64,000 nt of DNA, taken from contig JAKCFM010000002.1 of NCBI GenBank assembly GCA_025041195.1, positions 248,001 through 312,000 of the forward strand, written 5' to 3'. Position 1 is the stretch's first letter. Every line of letters starts with the position of its first letter. The position numbers and the translations under genes were made by a program. Of this stretch, positions 1-8,620 are shown piece after piece. The notes under the pieces are model-generated. The model did not search any database. It was not told the DNA's origin and was given only the letters and a program-made list of their open reading frames with translations. The DNA comes from Halobacteriales archaeon YIM A00013. Its GTDB lineage: Archaea > Halobacteriota > Halobacteria > Halobacteriales > Haloarculaceae.

Positions 1-359
1 GTCTCGGCCTGTTTCAGCGCGAGATCGAGCGCTGCACTCTCAAACCCCCACTGGCGATAGTTTCGGAAGACCGACTGCGATGGCGTCGATTCCTCGAACA
101 GATCGATCGACGAAACGTGCTCAGAGAACGTTTCGATCGTCCACGTTCCAATAAGCGAGTCCGGTGGGCCAGCGGCGAGAAACGCCACGTGATCGTCCGT
201 TTCGTAGGTTACATCCTCACCCGAACCGATCTCGCCGTCGCCGAACAACGAAATGACGGTCGTTGTTCGAGGAAAGCCACTCGAAGTGGCTCGTTTGCGT
301 TGGGTTAGCTCAGCCTCCTCGATCCGGAGTTCGAGATCGGCTACCTGTTCGAAGGACAT
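1..359 (-). CDS. Enolase-superfamily-like protein, N-terminal part (runs off left edge)
   Basis: This minus-strand reading frame opens with ATG at 357-359 and stays open to base 1, so only about 119 N-terminal residues are visible. The translation contains GEIGSGEDVTYE and later WGFESAALDLALKQAE, which resemble the N-terminal capping region and the start of the barrel in mandelate racemase/muconate-cycloisomerase-like enolase-superfamily proteins. The metal-binding residues would lie beyond the window, so activity cannot be judged. It is adjacent to a large sugar-catabolism island that has another enolase-superfamily member at 26367-27818. The family call rests on weak pattern similarity; an unrelated halophile protein is possible. 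Confidence 0.5.
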   Translation of the reverse strand, partial: MSFEQVADLELRIEEAELTQRKRATSSGFPRTTTVISLFGDGEIGSGEDVTYETDDHVAFLAAGPPDSLIGTWTIETFSEHVSSIDLFEESTPSQSVFRNYRQWGFESAALDLALKQAE

Positions 360-463
360 TGCTGTCCACTTCGGTAGCCTGACTGATAAAGATGGGAGCG
401 AAACGGGAGCTGCCACGTGTGCCGTCAAATGCTCCTCCCACAGCCATCGATAATTGCTATCAG

Positions 464-1621
464 TTACTGTGTGCGGTGTTTGGGACGCACCGGTGAGTGA
501 ACTGTCTCGGCAACCACAAGTCCAATAAATAATACCGTCAGCACAGTGAGTGCCACGATAGAAAGAATGTAGAGCGTTACCGGAAGCAGCCCAATGGTAA
601 GGGCTGTAACGACCAGTCGGCGTCGGTCGACGGTCCCGTGATCCCGATATCGGAACGCGTTGTGTCCGATGAGATAGAGTGCACCGCCACCGTAGAGGGC
701 GACGGCGGCGACCGCCGGCAGCGGCGTGTCGATGTGGGCGAGGGTCTGCTCAATGCCGAGTGCAATGTAGATAATGCTGCCAACAATCAGCAGATGAATG
801 TAGCTGTACGAATCGCGTGCGAGCGCCGACCGTTCAGGACCGCGAGCGCTGGCCAGTCGTTGTTCGGCAGCGAGCACGACGTAATCGAAGTAGAGCCACC
901 ATAACGCAATGACGAGAATGATCCCGAGAACCGCTCCAACGACGATGGTGAGCGTGAGTGAAATGCCGCTGGCCCCAACCCCGATGGCGATGAGCGATTC
1001 GCCAAGCGCGATGATGACGACAAGTCGATGGCGCTCAACAAAGTGTGAAACCGAGACGTGAAATCCCTCGACGCCGCGGAACCACACGACGCCGTAATCG
1101 AGGGCGAGCGCAACGATCCAGAGGAGGCTTTCGAGCGTGCCGGTGACGAATCCAGCAAGCACGAGAACCAACGGACCACCAAGAAATCCGGGCGCCGACC
1201 GGAGCACCGCATCGTGCGTCTCGGGCGACGTCGCCGTTGCGTACAACGACACGTGCAACAGACGGACGACGAAATAGGCACTCCCGAACAAGACAGCGTC
1301 GTCACCGAACGCGTTGGGAACAGCGAGTGCAACGATGGCCATGGCTGTCATCGCAGTCAAGATGACCACACGAGCGCGTAGTTCCGCTTCAGCAGGAATC
1401 ACACCAGTGAGCCAGGAGTAGGTGACCCAGGCCCACCACAACGCTGCGAACAGTGCCCCGCCGCGGAGCATCCCCACCCACGTCAGATGAGTTATGAGAA
1501 ACCCCGTAACCTGCGTGAATGCGAACACAAATACGAGGTCGAAAAAAAGCTCAAGGGGTGTTACGTCCTGTTCCTGTTCGATTGTGGACCCACCATCGTC
1601 CGGAACGGTTGCGTCTGTCAC
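464..1621 (-). CDS. LtrA-family (low temperature requirement A) membrane protein
   Basis: This 385-residue integral membrane protein has the LtrA signature near its N-terminus (TPLELFFDLVFVFAFTQVT, about residues 21-39), followed by roughly ten hydrophobic segments. A conserved acidic/His patch (VERHRLVVIIALGESLIAIG) in mid protein also fits the family. LtrA proteins (PF06772) are widespread in bacteria and haloarchaea; their biochemical role is not established. The gene is monocistronic, convergent with nothing obvious, and separated from the carboxylesterase at 1680-2321, which reads the same way, by only 58 bp, so it may be the distal gene of that transcript. Nothing suggests a link to the sugar cluster. 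Confidence 0.85.
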   Translation of the reverse strand: MTDATVPDDGGSTIEQEQDVTPLELFFDLVFVFAFTQVTGFLITHLTWVGMLRGGALFAALWWAWVTYSWLTGVIPAEAELRARVVILTAMTAMAIVALAVPNAFGDDAVLFGSAYFVVRLLHVSLYATATSPETHDAVLRSAPGFLGGPLVLVLAGFVTGTLESLLWIVALALDYGVVWFRGVEGFHVSVSHFVERHRLVVIIALGESLIAIGVGASGISLTLTIVVGAVLGIILVIALWWLYFDYVVLAAEQRLASARGPERSALARDSYSYIHLLIVGSIIYIALGIEQTLAHIDTPLPAVAAVALYGGGALYLIGHNAFRYRDHGTVDRRRLVVTALTIGLLPVTLYILSIVALTVLTVLFIGLVVAETVHSPVRPKHRTQ

Positions 1622-1679
1622 CTGTTACGTGAGTTGTGTGCGACCACAGTTGTTTGTTCCGGTATAAACGACTACGAAA

Positions 1680-2321
1680 TCAAGTTGAAGCGAGACTGTT
1701 GATCATTTCGGAGACGAACGCAAGTTCGTCCTGATTGATTCCGTGACCCATCCCCTGGTACAGTCGTTTGGTCACGTCAGCGTTGAGACGTTCGAAAACC
1801 GTCGCAGATTCGTCTACGCGTTGGCGAGGGATGTGCGGGTCGGCGTCGCTACAGCCCAGAAACACCGGTGTTCGTTCGAGTGAGCCCGAATACTCCTCAG
1901 GAGACACACGTTCACCAATGAGGCCACCACTCAAGACCGCCAGTCCGCCATACCGAGCTGGATTGCGAGCGACGTATTCGCTCGCCAGACACGCGCCCTG
2001 TGAGAATCCAAGCACCAGCACACGTTCTTGAGGGATGTCATTCGCGGTGATTTCCGCAAGCGCACTTTCGATGGCCGCGAGTCCGGAGGAGCGACCGGGT
2101 TCGTTCATCGACACTGGCGCAGTGAACGGGTTCGGATACCACGTATTGTTGGCCGCCTGTGGCGCCAGCAACGCCAAATCGCTGGTTGGAAGCGCTTCGC
2201 GGAGTTCAAGAATACCCTGTGCCGTCGCACCGCGGCCGTGGACGAACACACATGCAGCTCCAGCCGCTGAAAGCGGGCGTCCCGCGGTGGCGAGTGATTC
2301 TCCCTGGTGTGGTCCGTCCAC
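1680..2321 (-). CDS. Alpha/beta hydrolase, phospholipase/carboxylesterase type
   Basis: The 213-residue protein matches the small carboxylesterase/lysophospholipase family (PF02230). Visible landmarks are the oxyanion strand FVHGRGATAQG, the nucleophile elbow GFSQG (Ser in LVLGFSQGACLAS), a probable acid in GCSDADPHIP, and the catalytic His in QGMGHGINQDE. It therefore looks catalytically complete and probably hydrolyses short-chain or acyl-thioester substrates in the cytoplasm; there is no signal peptide. GTG at 2319-2321 is the only start upstream of the conserved strand because an in-frame stop lies just before it. Such esterases are often found beside oxidoreductases and glycosidases, but no specific role in this cluster can be read. 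Confidence 0.8.
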   Translation of the reverse strand: MDGPHQGESLATAGRPLSAAGAACVFVHGRGATAQGILELREALPTSDLALLAPQAANNTWYPNPFTAPVSMNEPGRSSGLAAIESALAEITANDIPQERVLVLGFSQGACLASEYVARNPARYGGLAVLSGGLIGERVSPEEYSGSLERTPVFLGCSDADPHIPRQRVDESATVFERLNADVTKRLYQGMGHGINQDELAFVSEMINSLAST

Positions 2322-2475
2322 GTTATATCACCGCTATTCGATCGGCGATTGGGGTAATTGGGTCTTCCAGACAACGCATTTGCTAGCGATCATCGGTCGT
2401 GAGTGGGATAGGTGTATCCCTTCGGATGGAGGACAAAATAAATAAGATAGTTGGAACCTATATAACCGTATGAAA

Positions 2476-2499
2476 CGGTGTTTCACGTGTCAAACACCG
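2476..2499. promoter_or_regulatory. Perfect 8-bp inverted repeat, operator or terminator candidate
   Basis: CGGTGTTT (2476-2483) and AAACACCG (2492-2499) are perfect reverse complements separated by 8 bases. The site lies between the end of the GH4 gene and the start of the esterase gene, upstream of an AT-rich stretch at 2440-2455. It could be a regulator-binding site for the esterase transcript or a hairpin ending the GH4 transcript. There is no clear T-run, so the operator reading is slightly preferred. Confidence 0.4.
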
Positions 2500-2601
2500 G
2501 TCTAAACAATCCTTGGCATGCAATAAAAAATGTTCTCAGTACGATACAGCGTTGGACCGGTCTAGGACGCAAACGGTCTCACGATGGATCCCCATCATAG
2601 A

Positions 2602-4029
2602 TCATTCCTGGAGCACCCTCGCACTTGAGCAGTCGTACGCCGAGAGATACTCCCTCTCGACTTCGACGAGCCTGGAAAACAGTTCCTGTGCATCCGCTCG
2701 TCGAATGGTCACGAGCGGATCGTTGAGAAACGCCTGAAACGCGAGATCGAGATCGCCATCAAAGCCGGCTGTTATGAGCGTTTCCTGGTTTGTAACGTGC
2801 GTTTCGACGATCGAACGAACGGTGGATGGAAGCGAGCCCGCACACAGGGGAGTGACGCCACTCCCCGTTATCAGGGCGTTCGTCTCCACCACGACATCGT
2901 CGGGGAGGTTGCTGATCTGTCCAACGTTGGGATGGTTGAGATGGGTCTTGATCGGTTCGAGTCCACACAGCGCCCGCATGATGTCGACGACTTCTTCCCC
3001 CGAATCAGTGAGCTCGAACGCCGCTGGATCGTCGAGAAATGCCGCCAATTTGTCCGGGCCATCTTCGTCACCCACGCGCGCAGAACTCGGCGTCAGTCGA
3101 ATCCCCCAGCGTTCGATTGCAGACGGCTCGTCGATGTCCAGATACCACGGGACGAACTCCGCGAGATGTCGATCGCCGGCCGCACCGAGCACGCCAAAGC
3201 GGTCGTACAGATCGAACGCTATCTGAAAGTTATTAACCCAGTAGGATTCGCCCGCAAGCGAGCCCGGCTCGTTTGCCGGAAGCGGAGAGCGCTCTGTGAG
3301 TTCAGCATCGAGATGGCCGAACAGATCATGACCCTGCCAGCTGGCCTCGTCGATCCACGTACAATGATTTATTCCTTTGACGGTTAAGTCGATTTCCGAC
3401 CGACTGATCTCCCGGTCTACCCCACCGTAGCGCTGTGCAATGTCTGCGAACAGCTCCTGAAACGGGAACACCTCGTGACAGAGCCCAATGGCGTTTATCG
3501 ACGGATACTCCGCGTACAACGCTCGCGTACAGACTGTCATCGGATTCGTGTAGTTGATCACCCACGCGTCGGGACAGACCGAGCGGACGGTGTCTGCAAT
3601 GGCTCGATACTGCGGAACTGCTCGCAACGCACGCATCGTCCCACCCGGACCAACGGTGTCACCGACGGTCTGGTAGATGCCATACTCCTGTGGAATGTCC
3701 AGATCGTGTTTGAACGTTTCTGCCGGCGGGTCCTGAATCGAGCAGATGACAAAATCCGCATCCGCAAGCGCTGCTTCCATCTCCTCGTGAGCCGTAAACG
3801 TCCAGGTACCATCGACATCCTCGCGATCCATCACGCCGTTTGCGAGCGCTGCATTCCGTTCTGCGGCCCCGATATCTACGTCATACAGCGCCACGCTCCC
3901 ACTGAGATCGGTCGTCTGTGCCAGATCGTTGATGAGCGTGTGGGCCCAGCCCTGACTCCCACCACCGACATACCCAATCTGCAGTTCCGGACGATCATCT
4001 CTCGAGTCGCGGACGCCTAACTCGTGCAT
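2602..4029 (-). CDS. GH4-family NAD-dependent alpha-galactosidase/glycosidase
   Basis: Glycoside hydrolase family 4 enzymes cleave glycosides by NAD+-dependent oxidation at C3, elimination and reduction, using a divalent metal. The protein shows the family dinucleotide loop (GYVGGGSQGWAH), NYTNPMTVCTRAL, the metal-binding GLCHEVF motif and GINHCTW. It is 475-484 residues, normal for the alpha-galactosidase/alpha-glucuronidase branch. Three in-frame ATGs exist (ends 4056, 4044, 4029). I chose 4029 because an AT-rich TATA-like element (about 4055-4064) then sits about 26 bp upstream, typical of leaderless halophile genes. It is divergent from the amidohydrolase at 4165. Exact sugar specificity is not readable. 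Confidence 0.88.
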   Translation of the reverse strand: MHELGVRDSRDDRPELQIGYVGGGSQGWAHTLINDLAQTTDLSGSVALYDVDIGAAERNAALANGVMDREDVDGTWTFTAHEEMEAALADADFVICSIQDPPAETFKHDLDIPQEYGIYQTVGDTVGPGGTMRALRAVPQYRAIADTVRSVCPDAWVINYTNPMTVCTRALYAEYPSINAIGLCHEVFPFQELFADIAQRYGGVDREISRSEIDLTVKGINHCTWIDEASWQGHDLFGHLDAELTERSPLPANEPGSLAGESYWVNNFQIAFDLYDRFGVLGAAGDRHLAEFVPWYLDIDEPSAIERWGIRLTPSSARVGDEDGPDKLAAFLDDPAAFELTDSGEEVVDIMRALCGLEPIKTHLNHPNVGQISNLPDDVVVETNALITGSGVTPLCAGSLPSTVRSIVETHVTNQETLITAGFDGDLDLAFQAFLNDPLVTIRRADAQELFSRLVEVEREYLSAYDCSSARVLQE

Positions 4030-4164
4030 GCCAATCAATTGCATTCTGGAGAGCATAATAATTACCGATCGAACAACAGTTACGGTCGACTCCGCACAGA
4101 GTTGCTCCTTTCAACGGCCAGATGATGGGAAACAGTTACGAAGACAGCCGTCACACGCTGGAAC

Positions 4165-5037
4165 GTGATCCTTGATTCACATACACACACGTGGGGCCCA
4201 CCCAGTCCATCGCACCCCTGGGTAAACGAATCGATCGTCCGTGATGTTGGCGAGTACAGTGTCGGCCCGATTTTTGAAAACGACGCACTGCTCGCGGAAA
4301 TGGACGCCAGTGGCGTTGATACGGCAGTCGTCGTGGGCTATCCGATCTGTGACTGGCGCGACAACTGGTACACGATCGCGGCCGCGCGCAGTCATGATCG
4401 CCTCTACGGCGTGGTTATGATCGACCCGTTTGCAGAAGATGCCGCTACGCAGCTCAGAACAGCGATGGAAACCGACGGCGTGCTTGGCGTCCGACTCGGC
4501 GGGCTCTGTCCGTACGACCGAATGTGGGAGACGTTCGACACTGGTGCCGAGTGGCTGCGGGCAGCGATCGACGAGACAGCGTTCTGGGAGGCCGCCGCTG
4601 ACACTGACGCCCTCGTTCAGGTGCTGGTGCATATCGACCAGCTCGATCAAGGTATCGAACTCGTCGAACGCCACCCAGAACTCACGTATCTGTTCGATCA
4701 TTTTGGCTACGCTAATCCCGAAACATCGCTCACTGGTGGCTCTTTCCAGCAGTTTGGCGAGTTGGCCGCGTTCGAATCCGTGGGGGTGAAAATTTCAGAG
4801 GTAGTTCACCAGTCTGCGGAGTCCTATCCGTACAACGATATGCACTCCCATGTCGACTGGCTGCTCGATGCATTTGGCCGTGAGCGAGTGGTCTGGGGAT
4901 CGGATTATCCAAACGTCAGCGACGAAACGACCTACGAACGGACGCTGACCTGGCTGGACCACGTGGAAACGCTGTCAGCGGTGGATCGACGGTGGCTGAC
5001 CGGGCGATCGTTTCGTACACTGCTTGGACTGGACTGA
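4165..5037 (+). CDS. Amidohydrolase-2 family metal-dependent hydrolase
   Basis: This 290-residue protein of the amidohydrolase-related TIM-barrel family (PF04909) starts with the metal-binding DSHTHTW motif right after a GTG start at 4165. Further barrel landmarks are HIDQLDQGIEL, LFDHFGYANPE and GSDYPNVSDE, the last being the conserved Asp near the C-terminus. Family members include lactonases such as L-fucono-lactonase and 2-pyrone-4,6-dicarboxylate lactonase, so a sugar-lactone hydrolase is a reasonable inference in a cluster of NAD-dependent sugar dehydrogenases. It is divergent from the GH4 gene with 135 bp between the starts. A second family member is encoded at 23197-24084. Confidence 0.85.
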   Translation: MILDSHTHTWGPPSPSHPWVNESIVRDVGEYSVGPIFENDALLAEMDASGVDTAVVVGYPICDWRDNWYTIAAARSHDRLYGVVMIDPFAEDAATQLRTAMETDGVLGVRLGGLCPYDRMWETFDTGAEWLRAAIDETAFWEAAADTDALVQVLVHIDQLDQGIELVERHPELTYLFDHFGYANPETSLTGGSFQQFGELAAFESVGVKISEVVHQSAESYPYNDMHSHVDWLLDAFGRERVVWGSDYPNVSDETTYERTLTWLDHVETLSAVDRRWLTGRSFRTLLGLD

Positions 5038-5377
5038 ATTGGCGCGTCGATCTCGATCGATGCACTCGAAGGCGGGACCTCTCACAGGATCCGGCATTGC
5101 CGGACTCGCGTGGCTACCGGCTGTAACAGCGGCCGTGCGTGCTCGCTCCAAACGAACGCCGAAACCAGCCGCCGCCACCGGTGCTGACCAGATCGAATGG
5201 ACTGCTGAGTAGGACTGGGACAGCCAGATTCCATTACAGCAGTACATACGTAATCCGCGACGTTGTCCGGTGATGGTGGACGGGCCGATGGTGGCTGTGA
5301 GTGGTTCGAGTACGACCGAACGACACGACCGACTGATGGTGATATTTTATACTGATTCGAACATAACAATCAAAAGG
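5038..5377. other. Intergenic stretch without a convincing gene
   Basis: No reading frame here has family landmarks; open frames on either strand look like chance frames in GC-rich DNA. An AT-rich segment around 5343-5350 (tattttat) lies about 30 bp before the ATG at 5378 and is the likely promoter of the former DUF2264 gene. Confidence 0.5.
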
Positions 5378-6358
5378 ATGAATATGGTAGCAGAGAATCC
5401 GTTAGTAGACCGTGCGGATTTCGAACGAGCGATCCAGCAGCTCGTCGCTCCACTGATACCACACAGCAGCGATGGCTATGCCCGCGTTCGACCGACAGCA
5501 ACAGGCGCACAGTTCCCTGACGTATCCGCTGAGCTGGAGGGTGTTTCCCGCCCGCTGTGGGGTGTCGTTCCGCTTTGTGTCCATGGATCGTTCGAGGGCT
5601 GGGAGCGGTTTCGACGCGGACTCGTGAACGGCACTGATCCGTCCCATCCTGAATACTGGGGTGCAGCCCGATGATTACTCACAGCAGTTCGTTGAGGTGG
5701 CTGCGATCGGTGTCGACCTCGCATACACCCCAGATCAACTTTGGGAGCCACCGTCGTCGAGTGAGCAGTCACACCTGGTGGAGTGGTTGCAGGGGATCAA
5801 TGCCTTCACTCCACGAAAACAACTGGTTGTTCTTTCGGGTGATGGTAAACGTCGGCCTCCGGTCGGTCGGTGCGCATCACGACTGGGCCACGACGCAGAC
5901 AGATCTCGAACGGCTCGAATCGTTCTACGAACGTGATGGGTGGTACACGGACGGCCCCGCAGCCGACGGCGGGTGGTAGATTACTTTCTCGCCTGGGCGA
6001 TGCATTTCTACGGGCTGCTCTACGCTGACTGTGTCGGTGGGGACGACCCCGAGCGAGCGAGTCGATTTCGCGAGCGTGCCTGTGCGTTTGCGACGGAATA
6101 CGGCCACTGGTTCGACAGCGCGGGGCGCGCACCACGACACTCGTCGACCAGGAACCAAACACCAATCTCATGCACGGACGGATAGTTCCAACGCTACGGG
6201 AAACGGTAGACGCAGGCGACCACTGGTTTGCAACCGCGATGCTGGCGAGCCCGGACGGCAAATCGGACTGGAAGAACCAACCGGTTGTTCGCCGGACGGA
6301 CGCTGGATTCACCGTCGTCCATGATGGAACGACGCTTCTTACGTGTACACACGACTGA
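5378..6358 (+). pseudogene. Broken DUF2264 family gene
   Basis: Pieces of a DUF2264 protein appear in order but in changing frames. The first piece starts at ATG 5378 (MNMVAENPL) and contains RPLWGVVPL. A second covers FVEVAAIGVDLAYTP and NAFTPRK. A third reads NNWLFFRVMVNVGLRSVG and RDGWYTDGP, and a fourth reads RVVDYFLAWAMHFYGLLYAD. Switches fall near 5660, 5820 and 5985. After about 6160 most of the C-terminal half is missing; RIVPTLRETVDAGDHWF (from 6179) may be the remaining tail. DUF2264 proteins are found beside polysaccharide-degradation genes, consistent with the cluster. At least three frameshifts plus a deletion make a functional product very unlikely, unless the sequence itself has errors. 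Confidence 0.8.
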
Positions 6359-6454
6359 ACTGATCCAGAAGAAAAGGATGTCCAGTCGGTTGTCGCCCAA
6401 CAGCTGGATTGACCTGGTTCTGAACAATTAAATAGCCAGCTACAGTCTGATACG

Positions 6455-7300
6455 ATGATGCAAGTAGTTCGCTACACCCGTGGTACCGCTCCAGCCTGGG
6501 GGATCAAATCTGGCGAGACGATTCACGCGCTTGCAGGCGTTGAAAACGGCGAGCCAATGCTGTCAGACTGGACGAATCCAAGCTTCAGAGATCGTATCGA
6601 ACGTGCCGTGACAGAAGGAAGTCTCCCACAGGTGCCAACGGATTCGGTGTCGCTGCTCGCGCCGATTGCGACGCCCGGGACGATCATCTGTGCTGGACTC
6701 AACTATCGGGATCACGCAGCAGAACAGGACGAGGAGCTCCCCGAGCAACCGATGCTCTTCTCGAAGGCAAACAGCGCGGTGACGAATCCCAACGATCCAA
6801 TCGTCCACCCCGGGGGTGACGAGCAGGTCGATTATGAGGTCGAACTCGCTGTGGTGATGGGTCGGCGCGCGTCCGCAATCGAACCAGACGAGGTGTACGA
6901 CCACGTCGCCGGCTACACGGTGCTGAACGACGTGAGTGGGCGAACCGCACAGTTTGAAGACGGCCAGTTCTTCCGTGGCAAAAGCTACGACACGTTTGCC
7001 CCACTGGGGCCAACGCTCGTCGTTGATGATATCGACCCGAACGCACTCGATGTCGAACTTCGTGTAAATGGAGAAATAAAACAATCCTCGAACACTGAAC
7101 AGTTCGTCTTTGATGTCGGCGAACTGGTGTCGTACATTTCGCAGTCACTCACCCTCCAACCAGGAGATATAATCTCCACTGGCACCCCCGGCGGTGTCGG
7201 AATTTTCCGTGAGCCGGTTGATTGTCTCGACCCCGGCGACAGCTGTGCTGCCACCATTGAAGGTATCGGAACCCTGAGCAATCCAGTCATTGGAAAGTGA
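6455..7300 (+). CDS. Fumarylacetoacetate hydrolase (FAH) family enzyme
   Basis: The 281-residue protein has the FAH-fold core: GTIICAGLNYRDHAAEQ, then YEVELAVVMGR with metal-binding Glu residues, DVSGRTAQ, GKSYDTFAPLGP, and the closing STGTPGGVGIFREP. This layout matches 2-hydroxyhepta-2,4-diene-1,7-dioate isomerase, 2,4-diketo-3-deoxy-sugar-acid hydrolases and acylpyruvases. In sugar-acid pathways a FAH enzyme cleaves 2,4-diketo-3-deoxy acids to pyruvate plus a second product, which would fit with the dehydrogenases here. That role is inference. ATG at 6455 is followed at once by a second ATG at 6458; either could be used. A second FAH gene lies at 28804-29550. Confidence 0.85.
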   Translation: MMQVVRYTRGTAPAWGIKSGETIHALAGVENGEPMLSDWTNPSFRDRIERAVTEGSLPQVPTDSVSLLAPIATPGTIICAGLNYRDHAAEQDEELPEQPMLFSKANSAVTNPNDPIVHPGGDEQVDYEVELAVVMGRRASAIEPDEVYDHVAGYTVLNDVSGRTAQFEDGQFFRGKSYDTFAPLGPTLVVDDIDPNALDVELRVNGEIKQSSNTEQFVFDVGELVSYISQSLTLQPGDIISTGTPGGVGIFREPVDCLDPGDSCAATIEGIGTLSNPVIGK

Positions 7301-7480
7301 AACGATAACAAAAATCCCAACGCCCGTCCGCAACCACCGAGGAGTGAGTATAGCCCCCTTTTGTCCGGAATGTAGCACTCATCCGAATTATCCATTACAG
7401 CAGTACTTCTGTCACCAACCCGGGGATGCGACGGAGGGACAGCGCATTCACCCCTCCGCGTATTAGCACGAACGATAGAT

Positions 7481-7506
7481 AATTTCTATTGTTAGTAATA
7501 GAAATT
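7481..7506. promoter_or_regulatory. Perfect 10-bp inverted repeat upstream of the transport/catabolic operon
   Basis: AATTTCTATT (7481-7490) and AATAGAAATT (7497-7506) are perfect reverse complements separated by six bases, in an AT-rich island within GC-rich DNA. It lies in the 344-bp gap (7301-7644) that otherwise has no gene, about 140 bp before the epimerase gene that opens the long plus-strand operon. The shape fits a dimeric regulator site (TrmB-, IclR- or Lrp-type proteins control halophile sugar genes), but no regulator gene is visible nearby. Confidence 0.55.
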
Positions 7507-7644
7507 AATGGTGTGGGACCCAATACTGTCGCGTGTATAGTGTCTGCTTTACTGCCTGGGTATTGATCAGAACCGCCATAGTTGACCGTGTGAGTGGTAA
7601 CTGGTCGGCCCTAGGTACAAGCGAGCCGCCGGCGAACTCGTCCC

Positions 7645-8532
7645 ATGCAGACCGCAGTGATGAGCAAACTGTTCGGTGAATACAGCCTGGACCAGGCGTG
7701 TGAACTGACAGCAGCGGCGGGATACGACGCGATCGAGCTGATGGGCAAAGCGCCACACTTCGGCCCCGAGACGACCCAGGAGACCGCCAGGGAACTCCGA
7801 GCCCACCTCGACGAACTGGGATTGGAGGTTGTTGGCCTTGCAACGTACACTGGTTACTACGCAAACCGCGAGAAAAATGACGATGAGCGACGTGACGAAC
7901 TCGACGCGCTTGAGCACTACTGCGAACTGGCCGAGCTCCTTGAGTGTGAGCTGATCCGGCATAATCCCGGCGGACCACCAGAACACCGGGCGACAGAGGC
8001 TGACTACGCCCAGGCAGCAACCTGGCTGCGCCGAGCAGCCGATCGGGCGATCCCGTTACAGATCGGGATCGAAATTCATCCCCACTCGATCGTCGAAACC
8101 GCAAGCACGGCCGTCGAGCTGTTTGAACGGATCGACCGCGACAACGTCGTTGCGATTCACGACGCCGGCAACATGTACACCTCAGACGCTCACTATGGGC
8201 CCGATTCGATCTCGACGCTTGGCGATTGGCTGGGTCACTGTCACGTGAAAGACGAACTCCAGATCGCAGACTCAGACGCCTACGGGGCGTACTCTGTCGA
8301 GCGAGCCGACGGCGAGACGTTGTTTCGATCCTGTCTGCTCGGAACTGGTGGCACCGACCAGCAACCGCTGTTCGAGGCGCTGTCTGATCGCGGGTACGAC
8401 GGCGCCCTTACCGCCGAGTGTCACTTGGCAGCGACGCCAACGCTCGACGCATCCGCGATTGCCAGCCACGAGCGACGAGCAATTGAAGCGCTCTGGACCG
8501 GATCCACTCCACACCAGAACGGTCGGTTGTAA
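7645..8532 (+). CDS. Xylose-isomerase-like sugar isomerase/epimerase (TIM barrel)
   Basis: This 295-residue protein belongs to the AP endonuclease-2/xylose-isomerase-like TIM-barrel family (PF01261). It has the N-terminal GYDAIELMG strand, metal-ligand Glu in GIEIHPHS, His/Asp in AIHDAGNMY, HCHVKDEL and a late Glu in LTAECHLA. These are the usual Glu-Asp-His-Glu metal set of sugar (phosphate) isomerases/epimerases. Such proteins pair with Gfo/Idh/MocA dehydrogenases in inositol and keto-glycoside pathways, and three cluster dehydrogenases follow. It is the first gene of a long plus-strand run to 22046 and follows the inverted repeat at 7481. An alternative ATG is six codons downstream. Confidence 0.82.
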   Translation: MQTAVMSKLFGEYSLDQACELTAAAGYDAIELMGKAPHFGPETTQETARELRAHLDELGLEVVGLATYTGYYANREKNDDERRDELDALEHYCELAELLECELIRHNPGGPPEHRATEADYAQAATWLRRAADRAIPLQIGIEIHPHSIVETASTAVELFERIDRDNVVAIHDAGNMYTSDAHYGPDSISTLGDWLGHCHVKDELQIADSDAYGAYSVERADGETLFRSCLLGTGGTDQQPLFEALSDRGYDGALTAECHLAATPTLDASAIASHERRAIEALWTGSTPHQNGRL

Positions 8533-8620
8533 TTGATAGTACCAGCCAACGGAGCTGCTTTCAGCTCTGTCTTTGTGAACAGAACAGGATTGAATAGTGG
8601 TGACAGCCAACATGCAGACA

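Noticed and set aside
301-330. tRNA-like string (gttagctcagcc)
   Set aside because: It is inside the partial minus-strand coding frame and no cloverleaf can be completed.
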